Of a DNA stretch of 64,000 bases, positions 19,136 through 28,037 are shown piece by piece. The stretch is taken from contig NZ_JACOGD010000002.1 of assembly GCF_014284235.1 (NCBI RefSeq), positions 434,001-498,000 of the forward strand, read 5' to 3'. Made by a program: the position numbers and the translations under genes. The DNA comes from Cognatundibacterium curvum (GTDB taxonomy: Bacteria > Pseudomonadota > Gammaproteobacteria > Burkholderiales > Burkholderiaceae_D). Under the pieces are notes generated by a model. It searched no databases. It was not told where the DNA came from and worked only from the letters and a program-made list of their open reading frames with translations. Every line of letters starts with the position of its first letter. The first letter of the stretch is position 1.

Positions 19136-19185
19136 GCCTGTCAGCCTTGCATGCGCAAAAAATCTGCCTAAATTTTAAACATTTC

Positions 19186-19215
19186 TTGCCTTAAGTCTTT
19201 GAAAGGCTTTATAAT
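19186..19215 (+). promoter_or_regulatory. Sigma70 promoter of rplM-rpsI
   Basis: TTGCCT (19186-19191) and a perfect TATAAT (19210-19215) with an 18-bp spacer. The expected start near 19222 gives an rplM leader of about 98 nt. Confidence 0.75.
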
Positions 19216-19259
19216 TTTCGATTCTCGATTTGCCCATGCGAGAAATGAACAAGGGAGAG

Positions 19260-19279
19260 TCTGCCGGAGCAAAGGCAGA
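19260..19279 (+). promoter_or_regulatory. Stem-loop in the rplM leader
   Basis: TCTGCC pairs with GGCAGA around an 8-nt loop, 40 nt before the rplM start. Ribosomal-protein leaders often carry structures for autogenous control; whether this one does is inference. Confidence 0.45.
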
Positions 19280-19319
19280 ACCACCGCAACAGGGCGTATT
19301 TAACTATTTAGGATTCAAC

Positions 19320-19748
19320 ATGAAAACCTTTTCCGCTAAGGGCCATGAGGTTCAGCGCGACTGGTTCGTGATTGACGCGACAGATAAAGTACTCGGACGT
19401 GTTGCCAGCGAAGTGGCACTCCGTTTGCGCGGCAAACATAAACCAGAATTTACACCACACGTAGACACAGGCGATTTTATCGTTGTTGTTAACGCAGCTA
19501 AACTGCGCGTGACTGGTACTAAAGCTCTGAACAAAACATACTACCGCCACACTGGTTACCCAGGCGGTATCTATGAAACAAACTTCACGAAAATGCAACA
19601 GCGTTTTCCAGGTCGTGCACTCGAGAAAGCTGTTAAAGGCATGTTGCCTAAAGGCCCACTCGGCTATGCAATGATCAAGAAGCTGAAAGTTTATGCAGAT
19701 GCAACACATCCGCACGCTGCTCAGCAACCACAAGTACTCGACATCTAA
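19320..19748 (+). CDS. rplM: 50S ribosomal protein L13
   Basis: Large-subunit ribosomal protein of 142 residues, starting [20 protein letters not shown] and containing '[16 protein letters not shown]' and 'YRHTGYPGG', typical of L13. AGGA lies 6 bp before the ATG. The frame is open 30 codons further upstream but lacks an equivalent N-terminus in the family, so that extension is rejected. rpsI follows after 9 bp; the pair is the universal rplM-rpsI operon. Confidence 0.98.
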   Translation: MKTFSAKGHEVQRDWFVIDATDKVLGRVASEVALRLRGKHKPEFTPHVDTGDFIVVVNAAKLRVTGTKALNKTYYRHTGYPGGIYETNFTKMQQRFPGRALEKAVKGMLPKGPLGYAMIKKLKVYADATHPHAAQQPQVLDI

Positions 19749-19757
19749 GGATTAGCC

Positions 19758-20150
19758 ATGATCGGTAATTACAACTACGGTACTGGCCGTCGCAAGAGCG
19801 CAGTTGCTCGTGTATTCCTGAAATCTGGCAGCGGCAAGATCGTTGTCAACGGCAAACCAGCGAGCGAATACTTCTCTCGTGAAACTGGCCTGATGGTTAT
19901 CCGTCAACCACTGGAACTGACTAATAATCTCGAAACTTTCGATATTATGGTTAACGTTCACGGCGGCGGCGAATCCGGCCAATCCGGTGCAGTTCGTCAC
20001 GGTATCACTCGTGCGCTGATCGACTACGATGCAACTTTGAAATCTGAATTGTCCAAAGCTGGCTTCGTTACTCGTGACGCTCGTGAAGTTGAACGTAAAA
20101 AAGTTGGTCTGCGCAAAGCACGTCGCGCAAAACAATTCTCCAAGCGTTAA
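19758..20150 (+). CDS. rpsI: 30S ribosomal protein S9
   Basis: Small-subunit protein of 130 residues with '[17 protein letters not shown]', '[20 protein letters not shown]' and the basic C-terminal tail ending QFSKR, which reaches the tRNA in the P site. It is cotranscribed with rplM and followed by a strong terminator. Confidence 0.98.
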   Translation: MIGNYNYGTGRRKSAVARVFLKSGSGKIVVNGKPASEYFSRETGLMVIRQPLELTNNLETFDIMVNVHGGGESGQSGAVRHGITRALIDYDATLKSELSKAGFVTRDAREVERKKVGLRKARRAKQFSKR

Positions 20151-20170
20151 TTTTTTTATCGCTGGAAACA

Positions 20171-20198
20171 AAAAGCCGCCTGTTTGGGCGGCTTTTTT
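20171..20198 (+). terminator. Rho-independent terminator of rplM-rpsI
   Basis: GCCGCC, a TGTTTG loop and GGCGGC followed by six T, 20 bp after the rpsI stop. Confidence 0.95.
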
Positions 20199-20292
20199 GC
20201 TTTTCCGGTGCTCGGCCTCGCGCAGCAATATCAGCGTGGTCAGGATCGCATCTGCTGTTAAAATAACGGAAAATTTCTTGCAAGGAACGTTC

Positions 20293-21330
20293 ATGATTAA
20301 AGTTGGTATTGTCGGTGGCACCGGATATACGGGTGTCGAGTTATTACGTATTTTGTCCACCCATCCCGAAGTCGAGCTGACCGCGATCACATCGCGCAAA
20401 GAAGATGGCTTACCGGTGGCTGATATGTATCCCTCCCTGCGTGGCAAGGTCGGTATAGCGTTTTCTTCGCCTGATAAAGCCAGGCTGACCGATTGCGACG
20501 TCGTTTTCTTTGCCACGCCACACGGTGTGGCCATGGCGCAGGCACCGGAATTGCTGGCTGCGGGTGTCAAAGTGATTGATCTGGCGGCGGATTTCCGTTT
20601 GCAGGACGTAGCCCAGTTTGAAAAATGGTATGGCATTCCACATACCTGCCAGGATGTATTGAAGGAGGCTGTATATGGCTTGCCTGAGCTGAACCGCGAT
20701 GCCATCAAAGCGGCACGTGTGATTGGAAATCCCGGCTGTTATCCGACCACCATGCAGCTCGGTTTTGCGCCTTTGCTCAAAGCAGGTGTGATTGATGCGG
20801 GCAGCCTGATTGCCGATTGCAAGTCCGGTGTCTCGGGCGCCGGTCGCAAAGCGGAAATCGGCATCCTGTTCTCAGAAGCGAGCGACACATTCAAAGCCTA
20901 TGGCGTATCCGGACATCGTCACACACCGGAAACTACAGAGCAGCTGCAACGTCTGAGCGCTGAACCGGTCGAGCTCTTATTTACACCGCATCTGGTACCG
21001 ATGATACGTGGCATGCACTCAACTTTGTATGCAAAACTGAAGACGGATATCAGTAATGAAGCCTTGCAGGCCTTGTTTGAAGATGCTTATAAAGATGAAG
21101 AGTTTGTCGATGTGATGCCATTTGGCTCGCATCCTGAAACCCGCTCCACACGTGCTTCGAATATGCTGCGCCTGGCTTTACACCGTCCCGGCAATGGCAA
21201 GACGTTGGTGATTCTGGTGGTGCAGGATAATCTGGTCAAAGGCGCATCCGGTCAGGCTGTGCAGTGTATGAATCTGATGTTTGGCCTGGCGGAAAACACA
21301 GGTCTGCAGCACGTTCCGGTCATGCCATAA
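20293..21330 (+). CDS. argC: N-acetyl-gamma-glutamyl-phosphate reductase
   Basis: Third enzyme of arginine synthesis, reducing N-acetylglutamyl phosphate to the semialdehyde with NADPH. The 345-residue protein is the long (type 1) form: N-terminal '[18 protein letters not shown]', the catalytic C149 in 'GNPGCYPTT', and 'SGHRHTPE' and '[13 protein letters not shown]' later. The open frame runs back into rpsI, but the ATG at 20293 has AAGGAA 6 bp upstream and the correct N-terminus. The next gene begins 2 bp after its stop. Confidence 0.95.
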   Translation: MIKVGIVGGTGYTGVELLRILSTHPEVELTAITSRKEDGLPVADMYPSLRGKVGIAFSSPDKARLTDCDVVFFATPHGVAMAQAPELLAAGVKVIDLAADFRLQDVAQFEKWYGIPHTCQDVLKEAVYGLPELNRDAIKAARVIGNPGCYPTTMQLGFAPLLKAGVIDAGSLIADCKSGVSGAGRKAEIGILFSEASDTFKAYGVSGHRHTPETTEQLQRLSAEPVELLFTPHLVPMIRGMHSTLYAKLKTDISNEALQALFEDAYKDEEFVDVMPFGSHPETRSTRASNMLRLALHRPGNGKTLVILVVQDNLVKGASGQAVQCMNLMFGLAENTGLQHVPVMP

Positions 21331-21332
21331 GT

Positions 21333-22064
21333 ATGGCCAAGCGTCCTTTGCGTCATCATCCGCTGTTGTCTGCAAAACTGACGGTACGCCAGGAGCAACC
21401 CTGGCATACCAGGTTCGCTTTGCTTGCATTGGTGTCGGTGCTTGTTCTTGGCGCGCTGTACGGCGCTTATGTCATGGGTAAACGCAGCGTCAGTGCAGTG
21501 GGGCAGGGTGGCGTCAGTATCCTGGAATTACAAGAGCAGATCAGTGAGTTGACCTCTGAGCGCGATCAGTTGCGCAAACAGACCAATACCATAGACAGTA
21601 AGCTCAACATTGATCGCTCTATGCAAAAAGAGCTGATGGATCAGGTTAAGACACTGACCGCCGATAATCAAAAGCTGAAAGACGATCTGGCTTTTTTTGA
21701 AAGCTTTATGCAGGCAGGTACTGGGCCGGATGGCGTGGCAGTACAAAACCTGAAGGCTGAGCTGGTAGCGCCGGGGCAGTTGCGTTATCGCGCCTTGTTA
21801 GTGCAGGGCGTGAAAAAAAGCAGCGAGTTTTCCGGTGAAATGCAATTGACCCTGAATTTGGTACAGGCCGGTAAACCTGTTACGATGCTGTTCCCTGATC
21901 CTAAATCCGGCGAAGCTGCTAAGCTTAAATTGTCGTTTAAGCACTATCAGCGTATGGAAGGCGTCATACCGCTACCTGAGGATGCAACGGTAAAATCGGT
22001 TCAGGTGAAAGTGCTGGAGCGCGGACAGCAACGTGCTCAACAGACGATCAATGTAACCACTTGA
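21333..22064 (+). CDS. DUF6776-family membrane-anchored coiled-coil protein
   Basis: A 243-residue protein: short basic cytoplasmic N-terminus, one transmembrane helix (about 30-50, 'FALLALVSVLVLGALYGAYV'), a coiled coil rich in Glu/Gln/Leu/Lys (about 66-125), then a C-terminal beta-rich domain ('GQLRYRALLVQGVKKSSEF'). This architecture fits DUF6776 proteins found next to bactofilin genes in Betaproteobacteria. The ATG lies 2 bp after the argC stop, so it is likely translationally coupled. Its place before bactofilin suggests a cell-shape or envelope role, by inference only. Confidence 0.7.
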   Translation: MAKRPLRHHPLLSAKLTVRQEQPWHTRFALLALVSVLVLGALYGAYVMGKRSVSAVGQGGVSILELQEQISELTSERDQLRKQTNTIDSKLNIDRSMQKELMDQVKTLTADNQKLKDDLAFFESFMQAGTGPDGVAVQNLKAELVAPGQLRYRALLVQGVKKSSEFSGEMQLTLNLVQAGKPVTMLFPDPKSGEAAKLKLSFKHYQRMEGVIPLPEDATVKSVQVKVLERGQQRAQQTINVTT

Positions 22065-22131
22065 ATCAGCATGCTCTGACCGCTTGTTCGGTGCACAGGC
22101 GCTGCTCTGATTTTCTGAAGAAGGGATGCTC

Positions 22132-22521
22132 ATGTTTAATCGCAAAGCAAAAAATACTATAGACAGCCTGATAGGCTCGACCACACGCATCGCCGGTGAC
22201 CTGCATTTCAAAGGTGGGCTGCGCATAGATGGACATATCAGCGGCAATGTGATCGCCGAATCGGATGCTGCCAGTATGCTGATTATTTCTGAGCAGGCGG
22301 TGATTGAGGGTGAAGTGCGTGCCTCGCATGTGGTTGTGAATGGTGTCATCAACGGGCCGGTATTTTCCAGCGATTTGCTGGAGTTGCAGCCTAAGGCAAG
22401 GATTTCCGGAGATGTGCATTACAAGACACTGGAAATGATGAGTGGTGCACTGGTGTCCGGCAAGCTCACGCATGACGTGGTGCAGGAACCGGTGTTGAAG
22501 CTGGCGGCATCCGCTGCATAG
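22132..22521 (+). CDS. Bactofilin (polymer-forming cytoskeletal protein)
   Basis: Bactofilins assemble without nucleotides into filaments that position envelope enzymes. The 129-residue protein has the bactofilin beta-helix core: 'IGSTTRIAGDLHFKGGLRIDG' style repeats of about six residues per strand ('GHISGNVIAES', 'AVIEGEVRASHVVVNG', 'GPVFSSDLLELQPKARISGD'). The N-terminus is a short flexible tail. The start at 22132 is preferred over 22126 because GAAGGG ends just before the first ATG. It follows the DUF6776 gene by 67 bp. Confidence 0.9.
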   Translation: MFNRKAKNTIDSLIGSTTRIAGDLHFKGGLRIDGHISGNVIAESDAASMLIISEQAVIEGEVRASHVVVNGVINGPVFSSDLLELQPKARISGDVHYKTLEMMSGALVSGKLTHDVVQEPVLKLAASAA

Positions 22522-22571
22522 ATCTGCACTCAGGTCTATAATGGAACAATCTTAGATACAAGGAGCAAGAA

Positions 22572-22922
22572 ATGAACGCCGTTGCAGAAATGCCAGCACC
22601 AATTATTTTCACCGACAGCGCTGCTGCCAAAGTAGCGCAACTGATAGAAGAAGAAGGTAATCCAGACCTGAAACTGCGTGTATTCGTACAAGGCGGTGGC
22701 TGCTCTGGTTTCCAGTATGGCTTCACTTTCGATGAAATCACCAATGAAGACGACACCACCATGACAAAAAATGGTGTGCAGTTGCTCATCGATTCCATGA
22801 GCTACCAGTATCTGGTCGGTGCCGAAATCGACTATAAAGACGATCTCGAAGGCGCGCAGTTTGTGATTAAAAATCCGAATGCATCCACCACTTGTGGTTG
22901 CGGATCTTCATTCTCCGTGTAA
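22572..22922 (+). CDS. erpA: Iron-sulfur cluster insertion protein ErpA
   Basis: A-type carrier that delivers [Fe-S] clusters to apoproteins. The 116-residue length and the three cluster cysteines, C44 in '[10 protein letters not shown]' and C108/C110 in 'TTCGCGSSF', are canonical. AAGGAG lies 7 bp before the ATG. A terminator follows 35 bp after the stop. Confidence 0.95.
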   Translation: MNAVAEMPAPIIFTDSAAAKVAQLIEEEGNPDLKLRVFVQGGGCSGFQYGFTFDEITNEDDTTMTKNGVQLLIDSMSYQYLVGAEIDYKDDLEGAQFVIKNPNASTTCGCGSSFSV

Positions 22923-22928
22923 GCACGC

Positions 22929-22955
22929 TGAATGCAAAAACTGAATGCAAAAAAC
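22929..22955 (+). repeat. 13-bp tandem duplication
   Basis: CTGAATGCAAAAA occurs twice in direct succession just after the erpA stop and before its terminator. It is likely a slippage product. Confidence 0.8.
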
Positions 22956-22956
22956 A

Positions 22957-22982
22957 AAGGACGCTGCGGCGTCCTTTTTTTA
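22957..22982 (+). terminator. Rho-independent terminator of erpA
   Basis: GGACGC, TGCG loop, GCGTCC, followed by seven T; extra A/T pairs lengthen the stem. Confidence 0.93.
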
Positions 22983-23061
22983 TGCCTTGAAAACAATTCA
23001 GCGGCAGCCGTTGAAACTATTCATCCCAAAGCCTGTAAAGCTGATTACACTGAGACTCATT

Positions 23062-23163
23062 AGGACTTTCGCAAAACCGCCCCAACTGCGTTATGGCTCC
23101 TTGTCGCACTATGCGTACTGCCTGCGTCGCCAAGCCTTGTTGGAACAATTTTGCGTAAGTCCT
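23062..23163 (+). repeat. 102-bp palindromic repeat element, copy 2
   Basis: Begins AGGACTTTCGCAAAA and ends TTTTGCGTAAGTCCT (one mismatch between the ends). The inner arm CCAAC (21-25 of the element) pairs with GTTGG (78-82) in the same register in which copy 1 pairs different bases, a sign of compensatory change. It lies in the 290-bp gap between erpA and glcD, about 110 bp before glcD. Without stops in one frame, it creates a spurious open frame. Confidence 0.9.
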
Positions 23164-23272
23164 CACCATGTAACTCAGGGCGCTGTGACTGCTGTGTTTG
23201 CGCGCTGGCAGGCTTGCAGCCTTTGCCTGAGTAAGAACTCATGTTGAATACGCCGATAACAAAGAGGTGAAT

Positions 23273-24760
23273 ATGCAGCAGACCGAGCAGGGACCGATGA
23301 TAAGGCAAAGGCAGCGTGAACTGGTGCAGGCCTTATTACAGATATTACCTAAGCATTCCATCCTGCATCATGAAGAGGATACCCGCCCCTATGAATGCGA
23401 TGGCCTGACTGCCTATCGTCAATTGCCTATGGTGGTTTGTCTGCCTGAAGATGAAGCACAGGTAAAGGCAGTGCTGCGTATTTGTTCCCGATTGCAAATC
23501 CCTATCGTACCGCGTGGTGCGGGTACAGGCTTATCGGGTGGTGCTACGCCTATCGCCGACGGGCTGGTGTTATCCACTGCCAAACTGAACCGCATAGTGC
23601 ATATCGATGCGCTGGCGCGGACTGCGCGGGTGCAGCCCGGTGTGCGTAACCTGGCAATTTCTGAAGCCGTTGCCGGGCATGGCTTGTATTACGCGCCTGA
23701 TCCTTCGTCACAGATAGCCTGCACCATAGGCGGCAATGTGGCAGAAAACTCGGGCGGTGTGCATTGCCTGAAATACGGACTGACGGTACACAATGTGTTG
23801 CGGGTCCGTGTCGTGCTGATGGATGGTGAGGTAGTTGAGCTAGGCAGCGAAGCGCTGGACGCGCCAGGGCTGGAGCTGTTATCGGTCTTCATCGGCTCTG
23901 AGGGGATGCTGGGTATCGTGACCGAAGTGACGGTCAGACTGGTGCCGAAACCGCAAGTCGCGAAAGTCATCATGGCCTCGTTTAACGACGTGGTCACGGG
24001 TGGCAATGCTGTGGCAGAAGTGATCGCGGCTGGCATTATTCCGGCCGGACTGGAAATGATGGACAAGACTTCCTCTCGCATGGTGGAACCCTTTGTTCAT
24101 GCGGGTTACGACACGGATGCCGAGGCCATACTGCTGTGCGAATCAGATGGTACTGCAGCTGAAGTGGAAGAGGAAATCGCACGCATGACTGCGGTATTGC
24201 AGCAAGCCGGTGCCAGCGCGATTGCGGTATCGCAGACCGAGGCTGAGCGTTTGCGCTTTTGGTCTGGCCGTAAAAATGCCTTTCCCGCAGCAGGCAGAAT
24301 CTCGCCCGATTATTACTGCATGGATGGCACGATTCCACGCAAACGCCTGGCTGAAGTGCTGACCGGGATCGCCACGATGGAGCAGAAATATGGCCTGCGC
24401 TGTGCCAATGTATTTCATGCCGGTGATGGCAATCTGCATCCGCTGATCATGTTTGATGCGAATCAGGAAGGCGAATTTTTCCGCGCCGAGGCCTTCGGTG
24501 CGGAAATTCTGGAATTGTGCGTTGCTGTCGGTGGCACCATCACCGGCGAGCATGGTGTGGGTATAGAAAAAATCAATTCCATGTGCGTACAGTTCACGGA
24601 AACTGAGTTAAACGCTTTCTTTGCCGTTAAAAAGGCATTCGATACCGCTGGCTTACTCAATCCGGATAAGGCGATTCCTACCCTGCACCGCTGTGCGGAA
24701 TACGGACGCATGCACGTCAGGAAAGGGCAACTGAAGTTCCCGGACTTACCCCGTTTTTAA
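23273..24760 (+). CDS. glcD: Glycolate oxidase subunit GlcD (FAD-linked)
   Basis: Catalytic FAD subunit of glycolate oxidase, which converts glycolate (and D-lactate) to glyoxylate and passes electrons to the respiratory chain. The 495-residue protein has the PCMH-type FAD domain ('IPIVPRGAGTGLSGGATPIA', 'GGNVAENSGGVHCLKYGLT') and the C-terminal FAD-oxidase domain with 'FHAGDGNLHP' and 'GTITGEHGVGIEK'. AGAGGTG precedes the ATG at 23273, which is preferred over a GTG two codons earlier. First gene of a compact glcDEF operon. Confidence 0.93.
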   Translation: MQQTEQGPMIRQRQRELVQALLQILPKHSILHHEEDTRPYECDGLTAYRQLPMVVCLPEDEAQVKAVLRICSRLQIPIVPRGAGTGLSGGATPIADGLVLSTAKLNRIVHIDALARTARVQPGVRNLAISEAVAGHGLYYAPDPSSQIACTIGGNVAENSGGVHCLKYGLTVHNVLRVRVVLMDGEVVELGSEALDAPGLELLSVFIGSEGMLGIVTEVTVRLVPKPQVAKVIMASFNDVVTGGNAVAEVIAAGIIPAGLEMMDKTSSRMVEPFVHAGYDTDAEAILLCESDGTAAEVEEEIARMTAVLQQAGASAIAVSQTEAERLRFWSGRKNAFPAAGRISPDYYCMDGTIPRKRLAEVLTGIATMEQKYGLRCANVFHAGDGNLHPLIMFDANQEGEFFRAEAFGAEILELCVAVGGTITGEHGVGIEKINSMCVQFTETELNAFFAVKKAFDTAGLLNPDKAIPTLHRCAEYGRMHVRKGQLKFPDLPRF

Positions 24761-24778
24761 TGAAAGGCCAGTCTAGGC

Positions 24779-25855
24779 ATGAGTGCAAAGAATAATCCCG
24801 TCCTCAATGATTTACGTGAACAGGTGCTGGCGGCCGCTGCACAGGCGCAGCCACTACACATACAAGGGGGCGGCAGCAAAGCCTGGTATGGACGGCAGAG
24901 CAGCGGGCAATTGCTGGATACCCGTGCTTACCGCGGTATTCTGTCTTATGAACCGACCGAGCTGGTGATCACCGCCTGCGCCGGTACTCCTTTGCGTGAG
25001 ATTGAGGCTGTATTAGCGGAGCAGCAGCAAATGCTGGCTTGTGAAGTGCCACATTTTTCAGAACACGCTACCTTCGGCGGCATGCTGGCAGCGGGTCTGG
25101 CGGGTCCACGTCGTCCCTATGCCGGTGCTGTGAAGGATTTTGTGCTGGGTACAGCGCTGATGGATGGGCGTGGCCAGATTGCGGAATTTGGTGGTCAGGT
25201 CATGAAGAACGTCGCTGGCTATGATGTGTCGCGCATGCTGGCGGGTTCTTTGGGTACGCTGGGCCTGATCCTGCATGCCTCGGTCAAAGTATTACCCAGG
25301 CCAGTGGCAGAAACCACGCTGGTATTTGCACTATCCGAAGCCGATGCACTGCGCAAAATGAATACCTGGGCCGGACAACCCTTACCCATTTCAGCGACTT
25401 GCTGGTACGTCGGGCGTTTGCTGGTACGTCTGTCAGGTGCGCAGGCCGCGGTCGATGCAGCGCGCCACAGCATGGGCGGAGAAGAGATTAGCGATGCCAG
25501 CAACTGGTGGCAGGCATTGCGGGAGCAGACGCAGGACTATTTTTCCCAGGAAGAGGCGCATGTTTTATGGCGCTTGTCCTTGCCACCGACGACGCCCGCT
25601 TTGCCTTTGACCGGTAAATCCTTGATCGAATGGGGCGGCGCGCAGCGTTGGCTGTACAGCGATGAAAGTCCAGAGCGTATTCGGACACTGGCAAGGGAAG
25701 CGGGCGGACATGCGAGTATTTTCCGTGGCGGCGACCGTCAGGCCGAGGTGTTCGCTCCTTTATCTGCGCCTTTGCTGCGCATACACCAGCATTTGAAACA
25801 AGCATTTGACCCCGCAGGAATCTTCAATCCTGGCCGTATGTACAAGGATATCTGA
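24779..25855 (+). CDS. glcE: Glycolate oxidase subunit GlcE
   Basis: Second FAD-binding subunit of glycolate oxidase, 358 residues. It contains a shorter version of the same FAD-binding fold as GlcD ('HATFGGMLAAGLAGPRRPYA', 'GGQVMKNVAGYDVSRMLAGS') and a reduced C-terminal domain ending 'FDPAGIFNPGRMYKDI', typical of GlcE. It lies 18 bp after glcD and 5 bp before glcF. Confidence 0.92.
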   Translation: MSAKNNPVLNDLREQVLAAAAQAQPLHIQGGGSKAWYGRQSSGQLLDTRAYRGILSYEPTELVITACAGTPLREIEAVLAEQQQMLACEVPHFSEHATFGGMLAAGLAGPRRPYAGAVKDFVLGTALMDGRGQIAEFGGQVMKNVAGYDVSRMLAGSLGTLGLILHASVKVLPRPVAETTLVFALSEADALRKMNTWAGQPLPISATCWYVGRLLVRLSGAQAAVDAARHSMGGEEISDASNWWQALREQTQDYFSQEEAHVLWRLSLPPTTPALPLTGKSLIEWGGAQRWLYSDESPERIRTLAREAGGHASIFRGGDRQAEVFAPLSAPLLRIHQHLKQAFDPAGIFNPGRMYKDI

Positions 25856-25860
25856 CGCTT

Positions 25861-27096
25861 ATGCAAACCAATCTCGCCGATTTCATTAAAGACAGCCATG
25901 CCGGTCAGGAAGCTGACGAAATCCTGCGCAAGTGCGTGCACTGCGGTTTCTGTACTGCGACTTGCCCTACCTACCAGTTACTGGGCGATGAGCTCGATGG
26001 GCCGCGTGGCCGCATCTATCTGATCAAGCAGGTGTTAGAAGGTCAAGCCGCTACCGAGAAAACCCAGCAGCATCTGGACCGTTGCCTGACCTGTCGCAAT
26101 TGTGAATCCACCTGCCCATCCGGGGTGAAATACAGCCGCTTGCTGGATATAGGACGCGCCGTAGTTGAGCAGCAAGTCGGACGTTCAGTCACGCAGACCT
26201 TGCTGCGGAAAACTCTCAGCGCGGCTCTGCCGCGACCATGGATATTCCGGCCAGCGATGCAGGCAGGACAATTCCTGCGCCCGGTATTGCCGCAGTTCCT
26301 GAAAAATAAAATCCCTTTACGCAAAGCGGCACAGCCTGTATCGCCGCTATCCGTAATGGTTCAGCCAGGCAGTCGCATGTTGTTGCTGGATGGTTGTGTC
26401 CAGCCCGCGATGGCACCGGAAATCAATGCGGCGGCGCGGCGTGTGATGGCCGCACTGGGCACAGAGCTGATCGTAGCGCCTAAAGCCGGTTGCTGTGGCG
26501 CGATCCGTCATCATTTGAATGAGCAGGAGGCCGCATTACAGGATATGCGCCGTAACATCGATGCCTGGTGGCCAGCGATCGAAGCAGGTGTGGACGCCAT
26601 TTTGATGACCGCTTCAGGCTGCGGTGTGACGGTCAAGGAATATGGCCATTTGCTGGCGCATGATGCAGCTTATGCGGAGAAAGCAGCCAGGGTCACGGCC
26701 TTGTGCAAAGATTTAAGCGAAGTATTAGCAGAGCGTGAGCCGCAAATACGCGCGCTGGTGAAGCTGCCGGTCGGTAAAAAGATAGTCTGGCATCCGCCCT
26801 GTACTTTGCAGCATGGTCAGCAAATACGTGGCAAGGTGGAATCCTTGCTGCGTGCGGTGGGCGTGGATGTCAGCCTGTGCGCCGACAGCCATTTATGCTG
26901 TGGCTCGGCCGGTACTTATTCGGTGTTACAGCCGCGTCTGGCTTATCAGTTACGCGATCAGAAGTTAAAGCAATTACTGGCCAGTCAGCCGGTCGCGGTG
27001 GTGTCAGCCAATATCGGCTGCATCACGCATCTGCAATCCGGAACCGATACGCCGGTGCAGCATTGGATAGAATGGATAGACCAGGCTTTACGTTAA
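25861..27096 (+). CDS. glcF: Glycolate oxidase iron-sulfur subunit GlcF
   Basis: Electron-transfer subunit of glycolate oxidase, 411 residues. Two [4Fe-4S] motifs are visible near the N-terminus ('CVHCGFCTATCP' and 'CLTCRNCESTCP'), followed by two cysteine-rich CCG domains ('GCCGAIRHH' and 'LCCGSAGTYS') that bind further iron-sulfur centres or quinone. It ends the operon. Its stop is 10 bp from the stop of the convergent HNH-like gene. No glcC regulator or glcB malate synthase is adjacent. Confidence 0.93.
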   Translation: MQTNLADFIKDSHAGQEADEILRKCVHCGFCTATCPTYQLLGDELDGPRGRIYLIKQVLEGQAATEKTQQHLDRCLTCRNCESTCPSGVKYSRLLDIGRAVVEQQVGRSVTQTLLRKTLSAALPRPWIFRPAMQAGQFLRPVLPQFLKNKIPLRKAAQPVSPLSVMVQPGSRMLLLDGCVQPAMAPEINAAARRVMAALGTELIVAPKAGCCGAIRHHLNEQEAALQDMRRNIDAWWPAIEAGVDAILMTASGCGVTVKEYGHLLAHDAAYAEKAARVTALCKDLSEVLAEREPQIRALVKLPVGKKIVWHPPCTLQHGQQIRGKVESLLRAVGVDVSLCADSHLCCGSAGTYSVLQPRLAYQLRDQKLKQLLASQPVAVVSANIGCITHLQSGTDTPVQHWIEWIDQALR

Positions 27097-27106
27097 CTAA
27101 ATTGAT

Positions 27107-27961
27107 TCATCTAGGTGAAGCGACTGAACATTGATCATCACAAAGTAAAAAGGCTTGATTCCCTACTGGATTTTCTGGAAAAAAACGACTGGGTATGTTG
27201 CGAGTATCGAAAATAAGATCATCGGAGGTGTCTAGCTCACAGTTGGAGGATGGCGTTATCTCTGGAAGATACAGGTTGTAAACCGCTGGTTGGTTATGGA
27301 CAAACCAAAATCCCAATGGGAAAAATTTTAAGATATGTCCGTATAAAACTTTATCATCGCTGTTTACAGAAAAATCTGTCATTGCAACATGTCTATGTAT
27401 GACCTGATTTTTTCCGAGGTATGGCCAACAGTAAAGTCGCCATTCCTTTGGGAAGCCAAGGGTTGAATCTAAAAGATATTTCCGCAAGGATTCGCTTGCA
27501 CCTATTGGGGCTAACTTGTTTTTTGTATGTTCGACAGAATGAGCAGCGAGAATATGGCCAATTACAGAGCGTGCAATTTTATGTGATTCTAGGGATAGCT
27601 TAAAAACAGGAGAAACGCCGGGATTTTGTCGAAGGCGTAGAGCTTCAAGCATATTCGCAGCAAAATTATTCAACGATGGGTCATATCGGCGACCTAGCAG
27701 GTCGCTATTGCAATTCGTGCAAACTGTGTTGAATTTTACGCCTCCTTGGATTATTGGGGGGCGTCGCTGATCTCTGTCTTCGGATAAAAAATTCCTAAAT
27801 ATCACATCCTTTATAGCTCCACTAATTTTCAGGCACCCAACTGGCGGAACATGGTCTGCAGTTAGTTTTCCATAGTTACCACATATGGCACAAAAACCGG
27901 AGTTATTTGTAGTTCCAAAAATCTCAGACTTTTTGCGAAAATTTCTTAAAGTATTACTCAT
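27107..27961 (-). CDS. HNH-like zinc-binding protein of unknown function
   Basis: A 284-residue protein not recognised as any named family. Its N-terminal ~100 residues hold a zinc-finger/HNH pattern: C24-x2-C27, then DH at 36-37 followed by VPP, then C81-x2-C84 followed by N85. This spacing is typical of His-Me (HNH) nucleases, so DNA or RNA cleavage is plausible but unproven. The remaining ~190 residues are rich in aromatic and basic residues with no recognised domain. The gene is clearly more AT-rich than its neighbours and separates glcF from gpx, suggesting recent gain. No partner gene is adjacent. Confidence 0.65.
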   Translation of the reverse strand: MSNTLRNFRKKSEIFGTTNNSGFCAICGNYGKLTADHVPPVGCLKISGAIKDVIFRNFLSEDRDQRRPPIIQGGVKFNTVCTNCNSDLLGRRYDPSLNNFAANMLEALRLRQNPGVSPVFKLSLESHKIARSVIGHILAAHSVEHTKNKLAPIGASESLRKYLLDSTLGFPKEWRLYCWPYLGKNQVIHRHVAMTDFSVNSDDKVLYGHILKFFPLGFWFVHNQPAVYNLYLPEITPSSNCELDTSDDLIFDTRNIPSRFFPENPVGNQAFLLCDDQCSVASPR

Positions 27962-28037
27962 GCCCAGATTTCGGATTTTTATTTTTTATAAGAAATTACG
28001 CTGAATTGATTTGGAAATGCGAATTTTTCAAATCGCT

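Noticed and set aside
20074..20292. Upstream extension of argC into rpsI
   Set aside because: The first 73 codons cross the rpsI end and its terminator. The true start at 20293 has a ribosome-binding site and the standard N-terminus.
19752..20708. 318-codon minus-strand frame across rpsI and argC
   Set aside because: It overlaps two conserved genes in full, and its translation resembles no protein family.
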